Below are positions 1 to 6,792 of a stretch of DNA of 18,458 nt, in pieces. The stretch's first letter is position 1. Every line of letters starts with the position of its first letter. The notes under the pieces were generated by a model. That model saw only the letters and a list, made by a program, of their open reading frames with translations. It had not been told where the DNA came from and ran no database searches. The stretch comes from an uncultured Lachnospiraceae bacterium. Lineage in GTDB: Bacteria > Bacillota > Clostridia > Lachnospirales > Lachnospiraceae. Made by a program: the position numbers and the translations under genes. Location: the NCBI GenBank assembly GCA_910584695.1, contig CAJUBR010000056.1:1-18458 (forward strand). Reading direction: 5' to 3'.

Positions 1-235
1 CACATTGGTTGCCGTTGCCGATTACATCCTTGCACATACGCCTGGTGCCACGGTAACGAACCATCGTGTTCTTGTACACTTTGTAAACAATACCGGCTTC
101 TCTTAATTCTTTACGAAGTCTGGTATCCTGTTCTACAGTAAGACCACGGTAATCAACGATTACAACTGACTGTGCATCCTGAAGCTGAGCTTTGATCTCT
201 TCAACGATTGGCTGCTTTAATTCAATCTTTGCCAT
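1..235 (-). CDS. rplJ: 50S ribosomal protein L10, N-terminal part (runs off the window)
   Basis: Read on the minus strand from ATG at 235, the protein starts MAKIELKQPIVEEIKAQLQD and continues through VVIDYRGLT and LRKELREAG to KVYKNTM, the conserved N-terminal half of bacterial L10. L10 anchors the L7/L12 stalk on 23S rRNA, and the gene normally continues into rplL. A GGAGGC ribosome binding site lies about 10 nt upstream, and the upstream DNA carries the L10 leader, which fixes the identity. About 78 codons are visible. The last ~20 residues (about 1-60) fit the L10 family poorly: after KNTM the usual Ala-rich helix and Gly-Thr region look a few residues short. This may be divergence or an error near the sequence end. 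No other frame there is clearly better. Confidence 0.93.
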   Translation of the reverse strand, partial: MAKIELKQPIVEEIKAQLQDAQSVVIVDYRGLTVEQDTRLRKELREAGIVYKVYKNTMVRYRGTRRMCKDVIGNGNQC

Positions 236-369
236 TGTCTTGTGCGCCTCCTTATTATATTTAATGACTGCACGATATCATTTATCTGTTTCCCCTGTTT
301 TACAGACATACTTCCTAGCCTAATAAAACAAAGGAATCTGTAAGACTTTCACTTACGAAACTCTTTATC

Positions 370-487
370 AGATTAAAAAAACTCTATGTCCAAAGACATA
401 GAGCGAAACGTCATGATTCATACGATTCTTCCTCGGTAGGCGCTATGCTTACACCATTTGGTACCTACTGTCTTCGGCAGTTCATCG
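370..487 (-). promoter_or_regulatory. L10 ribosomal protein leader (autoregulatory 5' UTR)
   Basis: Between the promoter at 494-522 and rplJ lies a transcribed leader of about 250 nt. Its 5' part shows the arrangement of the Firmicute L10 leader: a stem pairing AGTAGG with CCTAC around a loop containing GGTACC and GCATAGCGCC, then a linker leading to an intrinsic terminator. In this known class, free L10(L12)4 binds the leader and favours the terminator over the antiterminator. Identification rests on sequence and position; no covariance model was run. Confidence 0.85.
375..403 (-). terminator. Attenuator hairpin of the L10 leader
   Basis: On the minus strand, CTCTATGTC pairs perfectly with GACATAGAG over 9 bp around a TTTG loop, followed at once by seven T residues. 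It lies about 140 nt before the rplJ start and downstream of the L10-binding region. It is therefore an attenuator rather than the end of a gene. Confidence 0.88.
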
Positions 488-493
488 CTTTTC

Positions 494-522
494 ATTTTAT
501 CATACACATTTTCATGTGTCAA
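494..522 (-). promoter_or_regulatory. Sigma-70 type promoter of rplJ
   Basis: On the minus strand, TTGACA (517-522) is separated by exactly 17 nt from TAAAAT (494-499), with a TGn extension just before the -10. Transcription should start near 487, at the head of the L10 leader. A consensus -35 with an extended -10 fits a strong ribosomal protein promoter. Confidence 0.85.
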
Positions 523-775
523 GCACTTTTTAATATATTACTATTTCTTCCCATGAGGCTTCCCCTTCCGTACGTTTCTAATGAATATAGTTTATCGCAA
601 ACAGACAGAAAAGAAAAATCCGTCAAAAAAATGATTCGTCAAAATGACAGTGCAAAAATTTTCCATAATCAGGAATGAATGTGGAAAACTTTTAAAATTT
701 TTCTATCGAAAAGACTGTTTTTAGAAATTTTTATTCCTTTGTGTTACTTTTCGGCTGAATAACCAGTTTTTCAAA
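523..775. other. AT-rich intergenic stretch, no supported gene
   Basis: This stretch lies between the rplJ promoter and the Ig-like fragment. It is AT-rich, with homopolymer runs and short T-rich tracts. Open frames are short, lack a ribosome binding site and show no recognisable protein. I see no RNA gene or repeat here. Confidence 0.5.
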
Positions 776-979
776 TTACTTCACCTTTATCTTCCGGCAC
801 ATACCATTTTGTGCATAGACATACATGTAACCGGTTCCTTTTTGTTTTCCCTTAATCACACCCTTTGCCGTTACGGTGGCAATTCCGGTGTCACCGGATT
901 CACAGGCTGTGGCTCTGTGCTTTTGAATCGTAACAGTTCAGCCTTCGGCTTCATAGTTACCCATAATCACTATTTTTTT
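776..979 (-). pseudogene. Degenerate C-terminal fragment of an Ig-like (Big_2) domain protein
   Basis: The minus-strand frame ending at TAA (776-778) reads GIATVTAKGVIKGKQKGTG, then YVYAQNG and a basic end. This is the typical last strands of a bacterial Ig-like group 2 domain (pattern ATVTxxGVIxGxxxGTxxIxVxxxNG), which usually repeat in cell-surface proteins. A TGA at 938-940 interrupts the same frame, and a TAG lies at 980-982. Coding resemblance extends a little past the TGA (YEAEG). No start codon or ribosome binding site serves it, so I call it the tail of a lost surface-protein gene. The homology is by eye. Confidence 0.6.
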
Positions 980-989
980 CTAAAATATC

Positions 990-1018
990 TAGACACCTTG
1001 TTTTTTCTGTAATATAAT
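990..1018 (+). promoter_or_regulatory. Promoter of the FliD-like gene
   Basis: TAGACA (990-995) and a perfect TATAAT (1013-1018) are separated by 17 nt. Transcription should start near 1025, giving a 5' UTR of about 100 nt. There is no sign of a flagellar sigma-28 promoter, which is notable given the gene's flagellar-cap resemblance. Confidence 0.7.
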
Positions 1019-1019
1019 A

Positions 1020-1099
1020 TAAATAAGTATATTAACTCATGGGCATCCGGCACAACGGACTGTGCCAATCTCCATGATTCTTGTAAAACAGCTTATTTT
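1020..1099 (+). promoter_or_regulatory. Structured 5' leader, possible cis-regulatory RNA
   Basis: The leader can fold into three nested stems. An outer 8-bp stem pairs 1020-1027 (TAAATAAG) with 1092-1099. A middle stem pairs TCATGG (1037-1042) with CCATGA (1072-1077). A GC-rich hairpin pairs GGCAC (1049-1053) with GTGCC (1062-1066) around an 8-nt loop, AACGGACT. The ribosome binding site GGAAGGAGG follows directly, outside the outer stem. It does not match the c-di-GMP-I/II, ZTP, fluoride or preQ1 consensus patterns that I know. Function is inferred only. Confidence 0.4.
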
Positions 1100-1122
1100 A
1101 TCCAGGGAAGGAGGTAATTTAT

Positions 1123-2388
1123 ATGCTGAATCTGAATAACGTTTACAATTATTATAGTTCCCAGCTTGTCTCTTTTAATAAAAGCAGCGACAAATTCCGT
1201 TCGCATAGAGCAGAAGACTTAAAAACCGTATACCGCAATATGGTAAAACAAAATCAGCATTCTCCCCTTTATAAATTTTCCTTCTCGGATACGACACAAA
1301 TCTATGCCATCAGTATTAAAGAAGCTGCCCTTGCTTTAGAATCCGAAAGCCAGATTCTCGCCAACGAAAAGGAAAGCGTCTTTAAAGAGATGCATGCTGT
1401 CTCAAGCAATGAGAATATTGCCTATGCAAGTTTAAACAATAATGACACTGACGGACTGCCGGATAAAATTTCCATTCAGGTGGATTCTCTTGCCACATGC
1501 CAGACCAATGTGGGGACCTACCTTTCCTCCGGAGAGTCCTCTTTTTCACAAGGAGACTACTCTTTTGATATTACGGTTGATCATAACCATTACTCTTTCT
1601 CACTTTCCATACATGAAGGGGACACAAACCAGCAGATTCAGAAAAGTCTTGTTACTTCTATTAATGATAATAAAATCGGGATTCATGCCGGTATTCGGCA
1701 CAATCGGTTAGAGGGAACCAGTGCACTGGTACTCCGCTCTAATGCAACCGGTGTTCCGGAAAACTCTGATTTATTTTTTCATTTTAATGAGACACATTTA
1801 GAAAATGACCTCACAGCAATTCTCGGAATCCATCATGTGGAATCGGCACCGTCTAATGCCGTTTTTTATATAAATGGTGATTTACACAACTCCATCAGTA
1901 ACCGCATATCTTTAAATCATTCTCTGGACATTGATTTATTGTCAGAAAGTGACACTCCTGTTACAGTTTATCTGGTACCTGATGAAGAAAAAATATCCGA
2001 TAAATTAGATGATTTTCTTGATTCCTATAACCAGTTGGTTAATATTTCTAAAAGCGGAACAAGCAATAAAGGTGCCAACCGCCTGTTTAAAGACATTACC
2101 AGTATCACCAAATATCATCAGGAACTTCTTTCTAATGCAGGACTTATGGTAGACGAAAATGGCTATTTACAACATTCCGGTGAAACCGAACCTGCTCAGA
2201 TTAAAGAATTGTTTGAAAGTAATTCTGCGTTCCGAAAAGACATCAAACGAATCACCGGAAAGATGTCCATAAACCCTTTAGATTACATCGACAAGATTGT
2301 GATAACCTATCCAAACACAACTGGAACCTATCCAAACCCATATCAGCCGTCTAAATATTCCGGTCTGTTATTTAATGATTATGCCTGA
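1123..2388 (+). CDS. FliD/flagellar-cap-like protein of unknown role
   Basis: The 421-residue protein has no signal peptide or membrane segment. Residues ~100-240 resemble the flagellin hook-IN/FliD middle region: a G-D-Y-S-F-D-I-T strand pattern, a helix with N-x-x-I-Q-K and IND, then LVLRSNATG. Near residues 300-310, FLDSYNQLVN is the segment that leads into the FliD C-terminal domain, followed by GLMVDENGYL, like the FliD 'GI..d.dG.L' element. Start: ATG 9 nt after a strong GGAAGGAGG. It has its own promoter, and no other flagellar gene is in view. FliD caps the growing filament; this copy lacks the usual N-terminal heptads and is better called FliD-like. It could instead be a surface or secreted filament protein. 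Confidence 0.7.
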   Translation: MLNLNNVYNYYSSQLVSFNKSSDKFRSHRAEDLKTVYRNMVKQNQHSPLYKFSFSDTTQIYAISIKEAALALESESQILANEKESVFKEMHAVSSNENIAYASLNNNDTDGLPDKISIQVDSLATCQTNVGTYLSSGESSFSQGDYSFDITVDHNHYSFSLSIHEGDTNQQIQKSLVTSINDNKIGIHAGIRHNRLEGTSALVLRSNATGVPENSDLFFHFNETHLENDLTAILGIHHVESAPSNAVFYINGDLHNSISNRISLNHSLDIDLLSESDTPVTVYLVPDEEKISDKLDDFLDSYNQLVNISKSGTSNKGANRLFKDITSITKYHQELLSNAGLMVDENGYLQHSGETEPAQIKELFESNSAFRKDIKRITGKMSINPLDYIDKIVITYPNTTGTYPNPYQPSKYSGLLFNDYA

Positions 2389-2401
2389 TACCCAAATGCT
2401 G

Positions 2402-2513
2402 GTATAATGAATATTAAATAATTAACAATCTAACGCAGGATAAATTTCTATCTGCCTCGAAAAACAGAAATTTATCCTGCGTCAAACTATCAACAACTTA
2501 ATATTTATTATAC
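2402..2513. repeat. Nested palindrome between convergent genes
   Basis: Two concentric inverted repeats fill the gap between convergent genes. Outer arms of 16 bp (2402-2417 and 2498-2513) match with one mismatch. Inner arms of 17 bp (2433-2449 and 2466-2482) match perfectly around a 16-nt loop. The inner arms read ACGCAGGATAAATTTCT and its complement. Neither strand has a clean T-run after the inner stem, so it is not a textbook terminator, although it could end transcription from both sides. The right outer arm abuts the stop codon of the minus-strand gene. It could be a small MITE-like palindromic element. Confidence 0.75.
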
Positions 2514-2875
2514 TAAACAACCATTTTTGCAGATAATGCCAGTTTATTCAAAAACGGAAGAAAATCCTCTTCCAGACATTTCGCGATCTTACTGTTCTCT
2601 CCCTCTCCAATACAGGCCCCAAGATTTTTAACTGCCGTAATCATCGCTTTTTTATCCACAAAATTGCTTTTCTCATTTAGCAAAGATGCACATTGGTTAT
2701 ACACCTCTATCTCCCAATTAATTCCTGCAACCACTTCACTGAGAAATTTTTTTGTATCTTCCTTTTCTGTTCCACGGAGTTCTTCTATTATTTCCTGTAC
2801 TGCCGGTATCAGACTCTCACTATAAGAAAGCAATTCTTTTAATACCTCACGCTGCAGTCTTTCTCTTTCTTCCAT
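2513..2875 (-). CDS. Small helical protein of unknown function
   Basis: 120 residues, predicted almost entirely helical and soluble. It starts with a charged segment (MEERERLQREVLKELL), continues with I-I-E-E-L-R-G, and ends with a hydrophobic helix. I do not recognise a named family. Its size and acidic-helical make-up resemble small chaperone-like or adaptor proteins, but that is only an impression. The ATG sits 3 bp after the stop of the upstream pseudogene and has a strong AGGAGG site inside that gene's end, so the two were co-transcribed. The stop is TAG at 2513-2515, at the edge of the palindromic element. It appears intact. Confidence 0.7.
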   Translation of the reverse strand: MEERERLQREVLKELLSYSESLIPAVQEIIEELRGTEKEDTKKFLSEVVAGINWEIEVYNQCASLLNEKSNFVDKKAMITAVKNLGACIGEGENSKIAKCLEEDFLPFLNKLALSAKMVV

Positions 2876-2878
2876 TCA

Positions 2879-3726
2879 CTATTTCCTCCTTTTGGACAAT
2901 AATCTTTTCTTTACCTCGGCAGATTCTTCATCCATTCCTGTGTAACCGGAACCCGGATTATGCAGTAACAGTTGTTTGGAATGCTTTTCCATTCCCTCCC
3001 GCAATTTTTCTCTGGCAGTTTCCAACTCTGCAATCATTTTGTCCAAATGCTCTTTCTTCTCTTCCACAGATTGTGTAAACTGTTCCCTTCTCTCCTCTAC
3101 GGACTGCACAAGCTGTTCCTTCTTTTCCATAACAGTTTCACTTAAGTGTTCTTTTTCTTCCTCTAATACCGCACTTAAACGTTTTTTAATATCCTCTGCC
3201 TGAACAAGCAACGCCCGCAAATCCATAGCCTCTCTGAATGCATTGGCAAAATCATACACCATACAGATTGTAACCAAAAATGTAAATATGCTTAAAAACT
3301 CCTCATTCCATGTCTCAATAAATTTTGCAACTGGTTTATGCACCACATATACCATTAAAAGGCTCAGAAATCCCCATGCAATCGATGAGCTTAAGCAGAT
3401 ATGCCCCCGAAACTGTATTTTCTAGTCGCTATAATCCCAATACCGAACCTCAAAAATCTTTACCATACATACACCCGTAATGTATTCCAACATCGTTGCC
3501 GCTGCTGCTCCCGCAAAATATACAGCAATCGGATACTGTTTAAACGGCAGTGTTACCAATAATATTATAACAGCACCACTTCCATAGATTGGAAGCCACG
3601 GACCTTTCATAAAACCTCTGTTTACCAGTTTTTTTGTTCTTATTGACACATAAGTGGATTCAAAAATCCAACCACATATACAATAGAAAAAAAATATACC
3701 AACCAAGAATCAAAATGAAATCCCAT
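2879..3726 (-). pseudogene. PF06541-type (CmpB-like) membrane protein with coiled-coil tail, broken twice
   Basis: One reading path reconstructs a protein of about 282 residues. An N-terminal ATG at 3726 (ribosome binding site AAAGGAAC) gives MGFHFDSWLVYFF, then needs a frame change at an 8-T run (3687-3694 complement) to continue YCICGWIFEST..VNRGFMKGPWLPIYG. This is the signature start of the Firmicute 'putative ABC transporter permease' family PF06541. The frame runs to WDYSD and then meets TAG at 3422-3424, where relatives would carry Gln (CAG to TAG is one transition). It then resumes in the same frame as SSSIAWGFLSLLMVYVVHKP. Four to five membrane segments are followed by a coiled coil of 11-residue repeats (EEKKEHL, EERREQF, MEKKEQL) and a basic C-terminus. 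As it stands it cannot be made full length without suppression and a frameshift. The fragment after the TAG could restart at ATG 3355, but no good ribosome binding site supports that. Confidence 0.8.
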
Positions 3727-3798
3727 ATATCTTCTGTTCCTTTCTATTTTTATTTTTTATCATGTAGTTAAAAAATATAAAGGCTTTGTTTTCGTGCG

Positions 3799-5445
3799 TT
3801 ACTTTAATACTGCAATTCCATAAGGCGACAGTGTTAACGTTCCGCCTTCCAATGTAATATTATTCTCACCCGATATACTAAGAGCTGCTCCCAGTTCCAA
3901 TTTGCAACCTTCTTTTTGGGGAACCTTTACGGTTTTTGTCTGATCACTGTTATTCATAAGCAGCAATATGGCTTTATCATTTTCTTTCCAGAGTGCCACA
4001 ATATCTCCATCCTCAATCTCTTCACAAACCGTCTCTATACCACGGCCAATCTGGGGAAAAGCATTTCGGATACGAATCACATTCCGGTAATAATTATAAA
4101 TAGAATTCTTATTATCTTTTTGCTTCTCATAAGGTTCAAACTTATGAACAACCTCATCCATATCAGGAGAGCCTGTCGTCATGCCATCCTCTCCACGGTC
4201 ATTCCAGTACATAGGAGCACGCTTATTCTCATCCTTTCCCGGAACTCCCTTTACACTGCCGCTCATTCCTAGCTCTTCACCATAATATAAAAATGCATTT
4301 CCGGACATTAACACATTTATCGCTCCGGCAAATTTCATTTTAGACTCATCCTGTGCCAGAAACCCGGAAATTCTTCCCGTATCATGATTACTTAAAAACG
4401 GAGCATCTGTTGCCCGGTCATTTACATGCACAGCCGAGTGATAATCCACTATCTTTTCAGCCAGTGCCTTTCCTGCCGCTCCGTCTCCCGATGCTCTCAC
4501 CGTTTTTGCAATCATTCCGGTACTATCCGCAAACGGGAAATTAAAAAGACTGTCAATTCCGCTTTCATAATACTTTTCTATTACATTTTCACTTTCCCAT
4601 ACCTCTCCTACTACATAAGCATCCTCCTTTACGCTTCTGCAATAAGCGGTAATCCAGGATAACACTTCTATATTCTGATCCGGATGTCCCGTAAAATATT
4701 CTTTTGCCGCATCTAAACGAAAACCTCCGACACCCAGATCCAGCCAGTAAGACATGACTTTCTCAAGTTCTTTCCTGACCTCCTTATTATCCAGATTCAA
4801 ATCCGGCATCTGATCCCAGAATTGTGCTTCATAATAATAGTCTGTCCCGGAAAGCGGTACATATCCAGGTAAATCCGCACCATCCTTTGTAAAATGGTAA
4901 TAATCTACATAGGAACAGACTGCGGAATCCGGCTCCTGCCCTTTACCCAGTGATTGTAAATACTGTACTGCCTCTGTAAACCATGGATGCTTAGAGGATG
5001 TATGATTAAATACCATATCCATGATGACTTTAATATGACGGTCTTTACACTCCTTAAGAAAATTCTGAAAATCTTCCAAAGTTCCGTATTCTTTATCAAT
5101 TCCATAATAATCCGTGACATCATATTTATGATAAGTCATAGCAGGATTCACCGGCATCAGCCAAATTCCGTTGCATCCCAGGTCTTCAATATAATCCAGC
5201 TTTTGCGTAAGACCTTTTAGATCTCCGATTCCGTCTCCATTACTATCACTAAATGCATAAACAAACACTTCATAATACATTCTTGTGTTATCATCAATCC
5301 GGTTATCCTCCAGTTCCAGTAACATACTGTCTTCTGTAGTGACAGCCTCCTCCTTCTGAACTGTGCTGCCCTGTTTCGTTCCGGTGCCGCAGCCTGATAG
5401 TAATAATATGAAAACCAATAAAACGGATAAAACTTTCTTTGACAT
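3799..5445 (-). CDS. GH13 alpha-amylase family lipoprotein
   Basis: A secreted, membrane-anchored alpha-glucan hydrolase of 548 residues. The N-terminus is a type II signal peptide with lipobox LLSGC (Cys ~19) and a short Ser/Thr/Lys linker. The (beta/alpha)8 domain carries all four GH13 regions: DMVFNH (I), GFRLDAAK with the nucleophile Asp ~245 (II), VVGEVWE with the acid Glu ~281 (III) and FLSNHD with Asp ~355 (IV). DSNGDGIGD near residues 67-75 is the calcium-binding loop typical of neopullulanase/cyclomaltodextrinase relatives. A C-terminal beta domain follows. Start: ATG at 5445 lies 8 nt after AGGAAGG. A GTG three codons upstream sits inside that site and is rejected. Likely substrates are maltodextrins or starch at the cell surface; exact specificity cannot be read. 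It has its own promoter and no sugar ABC genes nearby. Confidence 0.95.
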   Translation of the reverse strand: MSKKVLSVLLVFILLLSGCGTGTKQGSTVQKEEAVTTEDSMLLELEDNRIDDNTRMYYEVFVYAFSDSNGDGIGDLKGLTQKLDYIEDLGCNGIWLMPVNPAMTYHKYDVTDYYGIDKEYGTLEDFQNFLKECKDRHIKVIMDMVFNHTSSKHPWFTEAVQYLQSLGKGQEPDSAVCSYVDYYHFTKDGADLPGYVPLSGTDYYYEAQFWDQMPDLNLDNKEVRKELEKVMSYWLDLGVGGFRLDAAKEYFTGHPDQNIEVLSWITAYCRSVKEDAYVVGEVWESENVIEKYYESGIDSLFNFPFADSTGMIAKTVRASGDGAAGKALAEKIVDYHSAVHVNDRATDAPFLSNHDTGRISGFLAQDESKMKFAGAINVLMSGNAFLYYGEELGMSGSVKGVPGKDENKRAPMYWNDRGEDGMTTGSPDMDEVVHKFEPYEKQKDNKNSIYNYYRNVIRIRNAFPQIGRGIETVCEEIEDGDIVALWKENDKAILLLMNNSDQTKTVKVPQKEGCKLELGAALSISGENNITLEGGTLTLSPYGIAVLK

Positions 5446-5525
5446 CTTATTCACCTTCCTATACTGCTTTTACGATTCGCCACCGGCGGAGAGTTTCACA
5501 AACAAAACTCTTTTTCTCTAACCCT

Positions 5526-5554
5526 AGTATACGTGAAAATGTAAAAATGCACAA
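5526..5554 (-). promoter_or_regulatory. Probable promoter of the amylase gene
   Basis: On the minus strand, TTGTGC (5549-5554), a 17-nt spacer and TATACT (5526-5531) form a plausible sigma-A promoter. The 5' UTR of about 75 nt contains an inverted repeat, AGAGTTT (5490-5496) with AAACTCT (5505-5511). On the plus strand this is followed by Ts; on the minus strand it would simply fold in the leader. Confidence 0.55.
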
Positions 5555-5590
5555 TAAAAAATTCTTTATATACATATCATGAAGTTATTG

Positions 5591-6145
5591 TTACGTCAAA
5601 TTTTGATAGTACGAATAGTCCACAACTCCTTTTATATGTTCCAACGCACCCTCTATCAGTTCTTTTACCATAAGACACTCCGGTGCCGGAAGATTTACCT
5701 TGGGACCCGCTATAATTCCATGATTGCAAGACGTCTCAAATCCTCTTGACTTATAGTTTCTTGGATTCCCTTCAACAAGAACCGCCTTATATCCCATTTT
5801 TTTTGCTTTTTCAAAACCATATTCAATTAATTTCTTTGAAATATGCTGTCTTTGCAATTTAGTCTTTACTGCCACCGGTGAAAGGAGAAGCAGTTCTTCC
5901 TCATATTTTCCCTCCAGATAAAACCCGGAAAACATGGCATACCCAATTATAGAATCCTTCTCATCCACCATAATCAGCTCCAACTCCGGCAAATAAAATC
6001 TCTTACTTCTTATCTCTTCCACAAGACTTCTTACTAATTTTCCGCTTTTTACACCTTCAGATGCAGTAAATACATTTTCTACAAAATCTAATGATTCCCC
6101 CATATGTTTTTCATCCATACTTTTGATAATTTGAATACCACGCAT
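5591..6145 (-). CDS. GNAT family N-acetyltransferase
   Basis: 184 residues with the GNAT order: strand beta-4 ending LLLLSPVAV, the acetyl-CoA pyrophosphate loop Q98-R-Q-H-I-S103, helix KKLIEYGFEKAKKMGYKAV, then VEGNPRNYKSRGFE. The last segment corresponds to the 'GdpxYYxrfGF' of YhbS-like members. A conserved C-terminal tail LPAPECLMVKEL follows. The acyl acceptor is unknown; the YhbS-like group is functionally diverse. The canonical loop Q/R-x-x-G-x-G/A has His and Ser in place of both small residues. ATG at 6145 follows GGAGG by about 10 nt. It is separated from the amylase by 145 bp including that gene's promoter, so it is probably independently expressed. Confidence 0.88.
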   Translation of the reverse strand: MRGIQIIKSMDEKHMGESLDFVENVFTASEGVKSGKLVRSLVEEIRSKRFYLPELELIMVDEKDSIIGYAMFSGFYLEGKYEEELLLLSPVAVKTKLQRQHISKKLIEYGFEKAKKMGYKAVLVEGNPRNYKSRGFETSCNHGIIAGPKVNLPAPECLMVKELIEGALEHIKGVVDYSYYQNLT

Positions 6146-6340
6146 TCCTTTCTTTCCTCCAATTTCTTTTAATATTTACATAATAGCCAAAAAAATAAAC
6201 TAACAAAAGCAATTAAATTATTATAATAAAAAAGTAGAAAAAAGCCTGCGGCACCAAGAAAAAAATCATATAGAATATTGTTTCTTGTATCCCAATATAC
6301 TATATCCTGCAATATCTCTTAATGCTACAGACTCTTTCAA

Positions 6341-6613
6341 TTATTTACCTTTTTGCTTTGATAATATTTTATAGATTCCCTGTGTAGAAATATGATACTC
6401 TTCCGATAATGCAACTACCCGGTCGCCTTTTAAATACCTTTGATAAATCTCTGTATTTCTTCTATGAAGCAACATCCTTGTATCCGTATTCTGTCCCCAA
6501 CATTTATGTGTTTCTTCTTTTTTGGGAATATAGATATTTTCACCATCTACGTATTTCTGAATCTGCCTTATCAATTCAATAGGCAATATTTCTTTTCCGT
6601 TTTTATAGCCCAC
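6341..6613 (-). CDS. CD3324 family small HTH protein
   Basis: A 90-residue protein. The N-terminal half (GYKNGKEILPIELIRQIQKY, then GENIYIPKK) is the hallmark of the clostridial CD3324 family. The C-terminal half is a helix-turn-helix with a Mor-like look (RNTEIYQRYLKG, then LSEEYHISTQGIYKIL). The family is presumed to bind DNA; targets are unknown. I chose GTG at 6613 because relatives start at G-Y-K-N-G/A-K and because GGAGG lies 7 nt before it. A longer in-frame reading starts at ATG 6652 but would put an ordinary ribosome binding site inside the gene. A promoter at 6743-6771 and a tiny ORF at 6674-6712 precede it. Confidence 0.8.
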   Translation of the reverse strand: MGYKNGKEILPIELIRQIQKYVDGENIYIPKKEETHKCWGQNTDTRMLLHRRNTEIYQRYLKGDRVVALSEEYHISTQGIYKILSKQKGK

Positions 6614-6673
6614 ACATCCGCCTCCAAATACTAATTCCGTATCCGAATACATAGACCATCAAAGTACAACAGC

Positions 6674-6712
6674 CTATGCTGTGCACACCCTCTCACTATA
6701 TTTCTTTAACAT
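6674..6712 (-). CDS. Tiny leader ORF (12 codons) before the CD3324 gene
   Basis: ATG at 6712 follows a strong AGGAGG site and reads MLKKYSERVCTA before TAG. It lies in the transcribed leader between the promoter and the CD3324 start, and is in frame with it across TAG and TGA stops. It may be a leader peptide, or the remnant of a longer N-terminus. Only the ribosome binding site supports translation. Confidence 0.3.
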   Translation of the reverse strand: MLKKYSERVCTA

Positions 6713-6742
6713 GCTGTTTTCCTCCTTTTCCATGATTGAATG

Positions 6743-6771
6743 AGTATAGCAGATTCAAAAGAATATGACAA
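6743..6771 (-). promoter_or_regulatory. Promoter upstream of the CD3324 gene
   Basis: On the minus strand, TTGTCA (6766-6771), 17 nt and TATACT (6743-6748) with TGC directly before the -10 form an extended -10 promoter. An overlapping alternative uses TTGACA (6783-6788) with TATTCT 17 nt on. Confidence 0.65.
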
Positions 6772-6792
6772 GTTTCCCCCTTTGTCAACCAT

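Noticed and set aside
445..678. Plus-strand open frame of 77 codons.
   Set aside because: It runs through the L10 leader and rplJ promoter on the opposite strand, has no ribosome binding site and no protein-like composition.
5490..5515. AGAGTTT/AAACTCT hairpin with Ts as a plus-strand terminator.
   Set aside because: No plus-strand gene ends before it. It is noted only as a fold in the amylase leader.
6245..6330. T-rich stretch with a GCC-GCA-GGC mini-stem as a terminator of the CD3324 gene.
   Set aside because: The stem is only three base pairs. Termination here is possible but not supported by structure.
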